12,762 nucleotides of DNA from Acidobacteriota bacterium (GCA_027064265.1 JAMOQA010000286.1:1-12762), one strand, 5' to 3'. Counted from the stretch's first letter, positions 1 to 6,565 are shown. Made by a program: numbers and translations. Notes: generated by a model from the letters alone, not told the origin.

Positions 1-571
1 CCTCGACCAGGGTGACACGCAGCCAGGTCGCGTTCTCCCCCGCCTTCTCCACGCTGACCTCGGCGGGCAGCGTGCGGACCCGGGGCTCGATGACCACGCC
101 GCGGCGCACCCGGTCGAGGGCGCGTTCGGTGGGGTGGCCCTTGACCTTGACCAGGTACACCTTCGGGAGATGGGTGCGCGGGTGCATCACCCGGTTGGCG
201 AGTTCCCCGTCGTCGGTCAGCAGCAGCAGCCCGTCGGCGTCCCAGTCGAGGCGTCCGACCGGGAAGACGCGCTTGCGGACCCGCGCGCGCCGGAGCAGGT
301 CGGCGATCGTCGGCCGGCCCTCCGGGTCGTGGAGGCTGGTGATCATCTCCCGGGGCTTGAACGCCAGGAGGTACGTGCGCGGTCCCCGGGGCGGACGCAC
401 GAGCTTCCCGTCGACCTTGATGTGGTCCCGCTCCGGGTCGACCTTCGTGCCCGGCTCGGTGACCAGGCGACCGTTCACCGTGATCCGGTGCTCGAGGAGC
501 ATCCGCTCCGCCTCCCGGCGGGAGGCGATGCCCCAGCGCGAGAGGACCTTCTGGATCCGTTCCTCAGGCAT
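1..571 (-). CDS. rluB: 23S/16S rRNA pseudouridine synthase, RsuA/RluB family (3' end cut by window edge)
   Basis: Converts a specific uridine in rRNA to pseudouridine during ribosome maturation in the cytoplasm. About 190 residues are visible. An S4 RNA-binding domain occupies roughly residues 3-50 (IQKVLSRWGIASRREAE, then ITVNGRLVTEPGTKVDP). The catalytic domain carries GRLDWDADGLLLLT at 106-119, in which D109 is the expected catalytic aspartate. The family is usually about 240-300 residues, so the C-terminus lies beyond base 1. The ATG at 571 is chosen because the S4 domain begins immediately after it. It overlaps the scpB stop codon by 8 bases, which implies translational coupling. scpA-scpB-rluB is a widely conserved order. 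The family assignment is firm. Choosing RluB over RsuA or RluE rests on the scpAB context and is less certain. Confidence 0.93.
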   Translation of the reverse strand, partial: MPEERIQKVLSRWGIASRREAERMLLEHRITVNGRLVTEPGTKVDPERDHIKVDGKLVRPPRGPRTYLLAFKPREMITSLHDPEGRPTIADLLRRARVRKRVFPVGRLDWDADGLLLLTDDGELANRVMHPRTHLPKVYLVKVKGHPTERALDRVRRGVVIEPRVRTLPAEVSVEKAGENATWLRVTLVE

Positions 572-1310
572 CGGGCAGCTCCTCCCGGGACGGTTCCTCT
601 GCCGGGGGCGGGACCGGGGGGGTGCCCGGGGCATCCGTCGTGGCGGTGTCCGTCTCCTCCTCCCGGTCGGTGCCGGCCTCCCCTTCCCCCTCGGCCGCCA
701 GCTCGCGGCTGGTGAAGAGGCGACCCTGGGCGGGCACGACCCGGGTCCCGTACGCCTCCACCGGCGGGAGGTCGTCCAGGCTGTCCAGCCCGAAGTGCAG
801 CAGGAACTCCCTGGTCGTGCCGTAGAGGATCGGCCGGCCGACCACCTTCTTGCGCCCCACGGTGCGGATCATCTTCCGCTCGAGGAGCACCCGCAGGGCA
901 TACGAGGGGTCGGTTCCCCGGATCTCCTGGATCTCGGGGGCGGTGATCGGCTGGGCGTAGGCGATGATCGCCAGCACGTCGAGGGCCGCGGGGGTCAGCC
1001 GCTTCCGGTTGCGGAACCGGAAGAGCGCGCGGAGCGGCTCGGCGAGCTCCGGGCGGGTGACGAGGCGCCAGCCGCCGGCCACCTTCTCGAGCCGCAGGCC
1101 CCGGTCGGGCCGCTGGAGGGCACGGGCGAGTTCCTCGAGGCCGTGGACGACCTGGTCCCGGTTCGTTCCCGGCAGGGCCGCCTCGATCTCCTCGATCGTC
1201 AGGGGCTCCGGCGAGGCGAACAGCATCGCCTCGAGGATCGCGAGGATCCCGAGACCTTCCTCCTCCCGGGCGGGAGCGTCTCCCGCTTCGCCTTGGGTCC
1301 GCTCGTTCAT
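564..1310 (-). CDS. scpB: Segregation and condensation protein B
   Basis: ScpB is the kite-like winged-helix subunit that dimerises and, with ScpA, bridges SMC heads in the bacterial condensin that compacts and segregates the chromosome. The protein is 248 residues. The two winged-helix repeats fill about residues 20-185, with the typical family stretches ILAILEAMLFASPEPLTIEE, LDVLAIIAYAQPITAPEIQE and GRPILYGTTREFLLHFGL. After about residue 200 comes an acidic, Pro/Thr-rich tail of about 45 residues that is longer than the family core and probably disordered. The ATG at 1310 sits in ATGA, overlapping the scpA stop by 4 bases, so the two subunits are coupled at translation. A long in-frame extension upstream of the ATG lies inside scpA and is not part of the gene. 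Confidence 0.96.
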   Translation of the reverse strand: MNERTQGEAGDAPAREEEGLGILAILEAMLFASPEPLTIEEIEAALPGTNRDQVVHGLEELARALQRPDRGLRLEKVAGGWRLVTRPELAEPLRALFRFRNRKRLTPAALDVLAIIAYAQPITAPEIQEIRGTDPSYALRVLLERKMIRTVGRKKVVGRPILYGTTREFLLHFGLDSLDDLPPVEAYGTRVVPAQGRLFTSRELAAEGEGEAGTDREEETDTATTDAPGTPPVPPPAEEPSREELPDA

Positions 1311-2221
1311 GCCTCGATCCCGTTCTCCCGGCCGGGGCCGCTCCCCGGCGGCTCGTCCGCGGGAACGGCAGCGCCGGCGGTGCCGGGCTCCCCCGCGGGC
1401 TCCGCGTCGAACGACGTGTCGAGCTCCCCGGGATGGTGCCCGGTCGCCTCCAGCCGGATGTCGGCCCGCAGGGCGGGCTGCCAGGCGGTGACCGCCCCGA
1501 GGCGCATCAGCTCGAGCAGGGCGAGGAAGAGGACGATCCGCTCGAGCCGGGTCCGGCACTCCTCGAGGAGCGCCCGGAAGGAAAGCGGCCGCCCGGGCCG
1601 GAGGCGCGCGAGGAGCCGCTCCATCATGCCACGTACCGGGTAGTCGTCCCGTCGGATCACCTCGACCCGCTCGTCCGCCTCGAGGCGCCGCAGCACCCGC
1701 TCGAATGCCCGCACCAGGTCGTCCAGGTCGGCCCGGATCGTCACCTCGCCCGCGAGCTCCGGCGGCGGCGGCCCGGGCCGGGAGAAGACCAGGTCGCGGC
1801 CGCTCTCGAGGGCGGCCAGCTCTTCCACCGCCTTCCGGTAGCGCTCGTACTCGAGGAGCTGCCGGGAAAGCTCGGCGCGCGGGTCCTCGGCTTCCTCCCC
1901 TTCCGCGGCCGGGTCGGGGGGCAGGAGCATCCGCGACTTGATGTGCGCCAGGGTGGCCGCCATCACCAGGTACTCGGACGCGATCTCCAGGTCCATCTCG
2001 CGCATCCGCTCGAGGTAGGCGTTGTACTGGCGCGCGATCTCGACGATCGGGAGATCCAGGATGTCCATCTCCTGGGAGCGGACCAGGTGGAGGAGCAGGT
2101 CGAGGGGTCCCTCGAACCGGTCGAGCGCCAGGTGCAGCGAACCCCTCCCCTCCACCTCCGCGGCGGCGAGCGTTCCTTCCTGCCCCGTGGGCGGACCGGT
2201 TTCGCGCGGCTTTTCCGACAT
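1307..2221 (-). CDS. scpA: Segregation and condensation protein A (kleisin)
   Basis: ScpA is the kleisin subunit of SMC-ScpAB condensin. Its N-terminal domain binds the SMC neck, its middle binds the ScpB dimer, and its C-terminal winged helix binds the SMC cap. The protein is 304 residues. The hallmark N-terminal stretch is at about 36-70 (FEGPLDLLLHLVRSQEMDIL, then PIVEIARQYNAYL), followed by ASEYLVMAATLAHIKSRMLL at 81-100. The C-terminal winged helix is at about 205-258 (LSFRALLEE ... IVLFLALLELMRLGAV). Residues 266-304 are a low-complexity Gly/Pro/Ala/Glu tail not expected in the family. The ATG at 2221 follows a GGGGGT tract that could serve as a weak ribosome binding site. An 80-bp spacer with a strong hairpin separates it from the upstream cNMP/FHA gene, so scpA may begin its own transcript, although no convincing promoter is visible. 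Confidence 0.96.
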   Translation of the reverse strand: MSEKPRETGPPTGQEGTLAAAEVEGRGSLHLALDRFEGPLDLLLHLVRSQEMDILDLPIVEIARQYNAYLERMREMDLEIASEYLVMAATLAHIKSRMLLPPDPAAEGEEAEDPRAELSRQLLEYERYRKAVEELAALESGRDLVFSRPGPPPPELAGEVTIRADLDDLVRAFERVLRRLEADERVEVIRRDDYPVRGMMERLLARLRPGRPLSFRALLEECRTRLERIVLFLALLELMRLGAVTAWQPALRADIRLEATGHHPGELDTSFDAEPAGEPGTAGAAVPADEPPGSGPGRENGIEA

Positions 2222-2262
2222 CAGGGACCCCCGGCTTCCTCGCAGGACCGGAGCGTACCATT

Positions 2263-2295
2263 CCGCCCGGCCCGGGGGCCACCCGGGCCGGGCGG
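2263..2295 (-). terminator. Perfect 14-bp GC hairpin after the cNMP/FHA gene
   Basis: CCGCCCGGCCCGGG (2263-2276) and CCCGGGCCGGGCGG (2282-2295) are exact reverse complements with a 5-base loop. The hairpin starts 6 bases past the stop codon of the gene at 2302-3081 and lies in the spacer before scpA. There is no U-tract on the minus-strand side (AATGGTACGC follows), so it would be a U-less intrinsic terminator or an RNA-stabilising 3' hairpin. The inverted repeat is seen directly. The terminator role is inferred from its position. Confidence 0.62.
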
Positions 2296-2301
2296 CGGCG
2301 G

Positions 2302-3081
2302 TCAACCGGCGTGGAAGACCAGGCGGACCATGCCGAAGGAGACCACGTCGCCGTCGGCGAGTGGCTTCTCGGTTCCCGGAGGGATCCGGTTGCCGTTGAC
2401 GAAGGTCCCGTTCAGGGCACCCTTCTCCTCGCGGAGGTACCAGGTCTGCCCCCTCCGGACCAGGCGGGCGTGGCGGCGGGAGACCGAGCGCTGGGTATCG
2501 AGGGTTCCCAGGTCGACCTCGGGCTGGATCTCGGTGACCGGGTCGTAGCGACCGACGAGCAGGTCGGTACCCGCCAGGGGAAACTCGACCCCCCCGTCCC
2601 GGGAAACGAGGCGGGCGAGCGGCGCGCGACGGGGCTCCGGCCGGGCGAGACGGCTCGTCGGTGCATCTTCCGCCGGGGACGAGGCGGACGCCTCGGCGCC
2701 GGCCAGGCGTTCCGCCAGGCGATCGATCCGGGAACTGAGCTTGCGGAGGATCCGGATTGCCATCTCGGGATTGCCGCGGACCATCCGCTCGAGGGTGGCC
2801 GGTCCCAGCTCGACGACCAGGCAGTCGGTCACCGCCTCCGCGTCGCAGCGGTAGGTCGGCTCCTCGTCGCCCAGGAGGACCTCCTCGCCGAAGACGTCCC
2901 CCTTGCCGAGGAGAGCCACCTCGAACCCCTCGTCCCCCGGACCGGCGCCCGGGTGCGGCCGGGTGAGGCGCACCTGCCCGTCCTGGAGGACGAAGAGGCA
3001 TCCCCCGCGCTCCCCCGCCGCGACGATCTTCTCGCCGGCGCGGTAGGGAACGGTCAGGGCCTTGAGGGTCTCGGTCGCCAT
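2302..3081 (-). CDS. Cyclic nucleotide-binding domain plus FHA domain protein
   Basis: A 259-residue cytoplasmic adaptor with no visible DNA-binding, kinase or other output domain. Residues about 5-115 form a Crp-type cNMP-binding beta-barrel (VPYRAGEKIVAAGE, LFVLQDGQVRLT, GKGDVFGEEVLLGDEEPTYR) with the capping helix at about 94-125. A charged linker at 126-165 leads to an FHA domain at about 172-257. The phosphothreonine-binding residues look intact: G177-R178, S201-R202-R203-H204 and N224-G225, with N229-G230 following. In the phosphate-binding cassette the usual R-[ST]-A is not aligned (PTYRCDAEA), so nucleotide binding is uncertain. A reasonable inference is a sensor that couples a small ligand to recognition of a phosphothreonine partner. 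The ATG at 3081 is preceded by AAGGAG only one base away, which is unusually close. It lies 67 bp after the two-TM gene and is probably co-transcribed with the MglA-like GTPase. Confidence 0.88.
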   Translation of the reverse strand: MATETLKALTVPYRAGEKIVAAGERGGCLFVLQDGQVRLTRPHPGAGPGDEGFEVALLGKGDVFGEEVLLGDEEPTYRCDAEAVTDCLVVELGPATLERMVRGNPEMAIRILRKLSSRIDRLAERLAGAEASASSPAEDAPTSRLARPEPRRAPLARLVSRDGGVEFPLAGTDLLVGRYDPVTEIQPEVDLGTLDTQRSVSRRHARLVRRGQTWYLREEKGALNGTFVNGNRIPPGTEKPLADGDVVSFGMVRLVFHAG

Positions 3082-3116
3082 GCTCCTTCCCCGGAGGGGC
3101 GCGGGGCCCCCCGGTC

Positions 3117-3144
3117 AATATAGGTTCCGGGGCGGGGGCGCAAA
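3117..3144 (-). promoter_or_regulatory. Possible internal promoter for the cNMP/FHA gene
   Basis: The minus strand has TATATT (3117-3122), five of six matches to a -10 box, in the only AT-rich patch of the 67-bp spacer. The best -35 partner is TTTGCG (3139-3144) with a 16-bp spacer, which is a poor match. It could start a separate transcript about 30 bases before the ATG at 3081, but the weak -35 keeps this tentative. Confidence 0.3.
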
Positions 3145-3148
3145 GGCC

Positions 3149-3658
3149 TCAGTCCTCCGGGGGGGGTGCCGGGCGCCGGCCGCCGAGGGCCGCCCCCAGG
3201 AGGGCGCAGCCGGTGGCCACCAGGATGCCGGAGAAGCGGATCACCGGGTCGGTGACCGTGCGCCAGACCGCGAGGGGGTCCGTCCAGGCGAGGGACGGCT
3301 CGCAGCCCCCGAAGAAGGCGACGAGGATCATCCCGAGGGAGAGGCCGACGACAGCGCCGACGAGGGTGCCGAGGAGGACGCCGCCCCACCCGGGGGACCG
3401 GGCCAGGCCCGCTTCTTCCCCGGGGTCGGGTTCCGGGACCCGGGGGGCGGCCTCCGCCGCCGCGGGACCCGGGACCGGGGCGGCCGCCGCGGTGGGGACG
3501 GCGGGCTCGTCCGCCGGCGATGCCGGGACCTCCGCCGCCGGGGCGGCAGCTCCCTCGGTTTCCGGGACCGCCGGTACCGGCGCCGGGTAGGTGCCGGGCG
3601 GCGCGGAGACGTAGCGCCGCGCCCGGATCACCCGCGGGCGGGCCGACGTCTCGGTCAC
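3149..3658 (-). CDS. Small membrane protein: Pro/Ala-rich N-terminus and two TM helices
   Basis: No family recognised. The protein is 169 residues. The N-terminus is short and basic (residues 7-16, RPRVIRARRY), followed by a Pro/Ala/Glu-rich, probably disordered stretch at about 18-88. Then come two hydrophobic segments at about 92-116 (GGVLLGTLVGAVVGLSLGMI is the core) and 142-160, joined by a polar loop of about 25 residues. This predicts a membrane hairpin with both ends on the same face, most likely the cytoplasm given the basic N-terminus. The start is GTG at 3658, in GTGA overlapping the stop of the MglA-like gene by 4 bases, with GAGG (3666-3669) 7 bases upstream. Tight coupling suggests that it works with that GTPase, perhaps as a membrane anchor. 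That role is inference only. Confidence 0.78.
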   Translation of the reverse strand: MTETSARPRVIRARRYVSAPPGTYPAPVPAVPETEGAAAPAAEVPASPADEPAVPTAAAAPVPGPAAAEAAPRVPEPDPGEEAGLARSPGWGGVLLGTLVGAVVGLSLGMILVAFFGGCEPSLAWTDPLAVWRTVTDPVIRFSGILVATGCALLGAALGGRRPAPPPED

Positions 3659-5025
3659 GGCTTCACCTCGAGCCGGAGCACGAGGCGATACCGCTGCTCG
3701 GTGTTCCCCGCGCGGACGACCAGCGGAACGAGGATCTCCCGTGGCTCGCCCGGCGCGAGGACCGTCGGCTCGACGCCTTCCTCCTGGAAGAGGGGGTCCG
3801 TCGCGTCCACGGGGATCGCCGTCGCCTCCGCCTGCGCCCGCGGCGGTTCCGGCTCCGCCGGAGAGGGCGCCGGCGCGGGCGGGGGCTCCTGCGCGACTGG
3901 CGCCGGGGTGGTCCCCTCCGGGAAGAGTTCCCCGAGCAGCTCCCGGTCGATCTTCTGGGTCTTCCCCGCGGTGGCCGGCGGCGGGGGGGCCTCCGGCAGC
4001 ACGCCGAGGACGTCCTCGTCCCGGGCGACCGCCGCGGGGGCCGCGCCGGCGCTCGGCTCCGCCGCGACGCCCAGCACGTCCCCGGCCGCCGACGGGGGGG
4101 CGGCAGCGGCGGGCGTCTCGAGGGCGGGCGGGGCGGGCGGCTCCGGGGCGGGTGCCGCGGGAGGCATCTCGAGGGTCGGCGGGGGCGGAGCCGGGACGGG
4201 TGCCTCCGGCGCCGCGGCGGCCGCGGCCGGCATCTCGATGGTGGGTGGCGGAGCCGGGGTCTCGGCTGCCGGGGACGGGGCCGTCGGGGCCGCCGGCGTC
4301 TCCACGGCGGGGGCGGGCGCGGGGGCGGCTGCCGCGGGAGCATCCGCGGGGGCCGGCCCCGCCACAGCGACCTGCGGCGGGCTCGCGGGGGTCTCGCTCC
4401 CCGCGGCGGGCGTCGCCTCCTGCTCCTTCCGGGCGCCGCCGTAGCGCTCGTTGAGGTGAATCAGGACCAGCTTCGTGATGTGGCGCAGCGTCTCCTGGAC
4501 GCCGACGCCGGTGGTGGCGATCGCCTCGTAGAAGGGGGCGTTGTACTTGTTCAGCTTCTCGTCGAGCACCTCGACGGGAAGCACGTTGGGCAGGTCGCGC
4601 TTGTTGTACTGGAGAACGTGGGGCAGCTCGCGCAGGTTGATGCCGTGGGCCGCGAGGTTCTCCTCGAGGTTCCGGAAGGAGTCGAGGTTGGCCTCCAGCA
4701 TGTTCTCCTGGCTGTCGGCGACGAAGACGACGCCGTCGGCGCCACGGAGGACCAGCCGGCGGGTCTCGTTGTAGAAGACCTGGCCCGGCACCGTGTAGAG
4801 CTGGACCTTGGTCTTCATGCCGTGGATCTCGCCGATGTCCACCGGCAGGAAATCGAAGAACAGGGTCCGGTCGCTCTTGGTGGCGAGGGAGAGCATCTTG
4901 CCCCGGACCCCCTCCTTGAGGTGGTCGTAGATGTACTGCAGGTTCGTCGTCTTCCCGCACAGGCCGGGGCCGTAGTAGACGATCTTGGTGGTCAGCTCTC
5001 GCGTGGAGTAGTTGAAGACCGCCAT
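3655..5025 (-). CDS. mglA: MglA-like Ras-superfamily GTPase with long Pro/Ala-rich C-terminal tail
   Basis: A 456-residue protein. Residues 1-195 match the bacterial polarity GTPase MglA closely: NYSTRELTTKIVYYGPGLCG, with the P-loop G19-PGLCGKTT, then FFDFLP at 56-61, the family-specific switch TVPGQVFY at 78-85 in place of DxxG, VVFVADSQ at 99-106, NKRD at 141-144 and TGVGV at 172-176. MglA (about 195 residues) binds GTP and marks a cell pole in Myxococcus, and homologues occur widely. Residues 196-430 are a disordered Ala/Pro/Glu tail with repeated motifs, ending in a hydrophobic, strand-like cap (ILVPLVVR, then RYRLVLRLEVKP). The ATG at 5025 has GGGGAG 8 bases upstream and begins exactly where MglA begins. 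A longer reading from 5100 would start inside the -10 box and is rejected. No MglB-type Roadblock partner is seen in the window. The symbol refers to the GTPase family, not to a demonstrated motility role. Confidence 0.9.
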   Translation of the reverse strand: MAVFNYSTRELTTKIVYYGPGLCGKTTNLQYIYDHLKEGVRGKMLSLATKSDRTLFFDFLPVDIGEIHGMKTKVQLYTVPGQVFYNETRRLVLRGADGVVFVADSQENMLEANLDSFRNLEENLAAHGINLRELPHVLQYNKRDLPNVLPVEVLDEKLNKYNAPFYEAIATTGVGVQETLRHITKLVLIHLNERYGGARKEQEATPAAGSETPASPPQVAVAGPAPADAPAAAAPAPAPAVETPAAPTAPSPAAETPAPPPTIEMPAAAAAAPEAPVPAPPPPTLEMPPAAPAPEPPAPPALETPAAAAPPSAAGDVLGVAAEPSAGAAPAAVARDEDVLGVLPEAPPPPATAGKTQKIDRELLGELFPEGTTPAPVAQEPPPAPAPSPAEPEPPRAQAEATAIPVDATDPLFQEEGVEPTVLAPGEPREILVPLVVRAGNTEQRYRLVLRLEVKP

Positions 5026-5033
5026 GCTCTGCT

Positions 5034-5039
5034 CTCCCC
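5034..5039 (-). promoter_or_regulatory. Ribosome binding site of the MglA-like gene
   Basis: GGGGAG on the minus strand, 8 bases before the ATG at 5025. It fixes the start there and not at the in-frame ATG 25 codons upstream. Confidence 0.7.
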
Positions 5040-5099
5040 TCGGGACCTTGGCGGGTTTTCCCGGGCGCACGTGGAGCGCGGGGACCCGCTGCCCCGGCA

Positions 5100-5129
5100 A
5101 ACATAGGCCGGCCGGGGGCAGCGTGTCAA
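5100..5129 (-). promoter_or_regulatory. Sigma70-type promoter for the MglA-like GTPase operon
   Basis: The minus strand has a consensus -35 box TTGACA (5124-5129), an 18-bp spacer and TATGTT (5100-5105), four of six matches to the -10 consensus. Transcription should start near 5093, giving a leader of about 68 bases before the ATG at 5025. This is the best promoter-like sequence in the window, and its -35 box abuts the der terminator hairpin. Confidence 0.65.
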
Positions 5130-5155
5130 AGCCGCCCGGGACCGATCGGCGGCTT
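5129..5155 (-). terminator. Terminator-like hairpin after der
   Basis: AAGCCGCC (5129-5136) and GGCGGCTT (5148-5155) form a perfect 8-bp stem with an 11-base loop, starting 8 bases past the der stop codon. On the minus strand the 3' arm runs into TTTG, a very short T run. It is plausibly the der terminator and separates der from the MglA-like operon. Confidence 0.5.
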
Positions 5156-5163
5156 CCGCGACG

Positions 5164-6552
5164 TCATCCCTGGCCGCGGCGCGGTGGATCGCGAAACTCC
5201 AGCTTGACGGGCACGGGCCCCAGGTCGAACGCCTCCCGCAGCTGGCGTTCCAGGTGGCGGCGGAAGGACGGGTCGACCTTCCCCGCCCGGCGGGCGAAGA
5301 CGATGAATCGCGGGGGGAAGACCCCGACCTGGGTCATGTAGAAGATCTTCGGCGCGCCGGTGCCCGCGTCCCGCAGCCGGGCCGTGAGCCCGGCGACGAA
5401 CCGGTTGAGTTCCCCCGTCGGCACGCGGCGCGACCCGCGCCGCGCGAGTTCGCGGCAGCGGTCGAGCACCCGGAAGGCCCGCTGCCCGTGGAGGGCCGAC
5501 AGGCGAACCACGGGCGGATCCGGGAGGAACGCGAGTCGCCGGGCGACCTCCGCGTCGAGTTCCCGGGCCCGCGCGTCCGGGTCGTCGACCAGGTCCCACT
5601 TGTTGAACGCCAGGATCATCGGGCGGCCCGCCGCCTCGATCTCGCCGGCGATCGATGCGTCCCGGGTCGTGACCCCGGCCGTCGCGTCCAGCACGAGGAC
5701 CGCGATGTCGCACCGCTCGATCCGCCGTCGCGCCACGAGGATCCCCACCGACTCGTCCCGGTCCGCCACCCGCGTCCGCCGCCTGAGCCCCGCCGTGTCG
5801 ACCAGGCGGTAACGGAGCCCGTCCCGGGTCAGCAGCACGTCGATGGCGTCCCGGGTCGTCCCGGGAACCGGGGAGACGGTCACCCGGGGCGCTCCGGCGA
5901 GGCGGTTGACCAGGGAGGACTTGCCGACGTTCGGGCGTCCGACGATGGCGATGGAGAGTTCGCCCTCGGGATCGAACCCCTCCCCTCCCGGTTCCTCGCC
6001 GTCGGTTTCCAGGCCGGGGCCGGCGGGCGTCTCCGGGAGCCGGGCGGCGATCTCCCGGGCGAGGCGGTCGACCCCGAGGCCGTGTTCCGCGGAGACCGGC
6101 AGCGGTTCTCCGAGCCCCAGGGACCAGGCCTCCGCCGCCAGGTCGGTCACCCGGGGCACGTCGATCTTGTTCACCGCGACGATCACGTCGTCCGCCCGGC
6201 GCCGGAGGATCTCGCCGACCTCCTCGTCGAGTGGGGTGACCCCCGCCCGTCCGTCGAGGACCAGGACCAGGAGGTCGGCCTCCTCGAGCGCGGCCAGGGC
6301 CTGCCGGCTGACCGCGCGCTGGAGTTCCTCCCCGGCCTCGGGGACGATTCCCCCGGTGTCCTCCAGGATCACGGGGCGTCCCTCGATCTCCCCTTCCCTC
6401 TCGATCCGGTCGCGGGTCACCCCGGGGCGGTCGTGGACGATCGCCTCGCGCCTGCCGAGGAGGCGGTTGAAGAGGGACGACTTCCCCACGTTGGGACGCC
6501 CGACGAGGGCGACCCGGGGAAGACGGGACCGGGACCGTGCGCGGCTGCTCAT
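5164..6552 (-). CDS. der: Ribosome biogenesis GTPase Der (EngA)
   Basis: Der is an essential double-GTPase that helps assemble the 50S ribosomal subunit. The protein is 462 residues, normal for the family. The first G domain has GRPNVGKSS (18-26), DTGG (65-68) and NKID (128-131). The second has GRPNVGKSS (205-213), DTAG (252-255) and NKWD (317-320). The KH-like RNA-binding domain occupies about 375-455 (KIFYMTQVGVFPPRFIVFA). The acidic linker at 180-198 between the G domains is typical. The ATG at 6552 lies about 10 residues before the first strand. No Shine-Dalgarno sequence precedes it, and a -10-like GATAAT lies 8 to 13 bases upstream, so the message may be leaderless. der is divergent from the HU gene and followed by a hairpin. 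Confidence 0.97.
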   Translation of the reverse strand: MSSRARSRSRLPRVALVGRPNVGKSSLFNRLLGRREAIVHDRPGVTRDRIEREGEIEGRPVILEDTGGIVPEAGEELQRAVSRQALAALEEADLLVLVLDGRAGVTPLDEEVGEILRRRADDVIVAVNKIDVPRVTDLAAEAWSLGLGEPLPVSAEHGLGVDRLAREIAARLPETPAGPGLETDGEEPGGEGFDPEGELSIAIVGRPNVGKSSLVNRLAGAPRVTVSPVPGTTRDAIDVLLTRDGLRYRLVDTAGLRRRTRVADRDESVGILVARRRIERCDIAVLVLDATAGVTTRDASIAGEIEAAGRPMILAFNKWDLVDDPDARARELDAEVARRLAFLPDPPVVRLSALHGQRAFRVLDRCRELARRGSRRVPTGELNRFVAGLTARLRDAGTGAPKIFYMTQVGVFPPRFIVFARRAGKVDPSFRRHLERQLREAFDLGPVPVKLEFRDPPRRGQG

Positions 6553-6559
6553 GGCGCAG

Positions 6560-6565
6560 ATTATC
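6560..6565 (-). promoter_or_regulatory. Candidate -10 box for der (possible leaderless start)
   Basis: GATAAT on the minus strand matches TATAAT at five of six positions. The predicted transcript start is about 6553, immediately before the ATG at 6552. No good -35 is seen 16-18 bp further upstream. The near-zero leader length agrees with the missing ribosome binding site. Confidence 0.4.

Noticed and set aside
12..1643. Long open frame on the plus strand opposite rluB, scpB and scpA
   Set aside because: Arg/Ser/Pro-rich translation with no recognisable domain. In very GC-rich DNA stop codons are rare on the opposite strand, and all three minus-strand genes have clear family motifs.
3960..4345. 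Repetitive GC-rich stretch that looked like a tandem DNA repeat or CRISPR-like array
   Set aside because: No exact repeat units with regular spacers. It is Ala/Pro codon bias within the GTPase tail.
5026..5100. N-terminal extension of the MglA-like GTPase by 25 residues
   Set aside because: It would begin inside the -10 box, has no family counterpart, and the ATG at 5025 has a proper ribosome binding site.
3062..5106. Plus-strand open frames opposite the MglA-like gene, including a Gly/Ala/Ser-rich one that looks like a repeat protein
   Set aside because: The apparent repeats are the complement of the Ala/Pro codons in the GTPase tail. The minus strand carries intact GTPase motifs, a promoter and a ribosome binding site.
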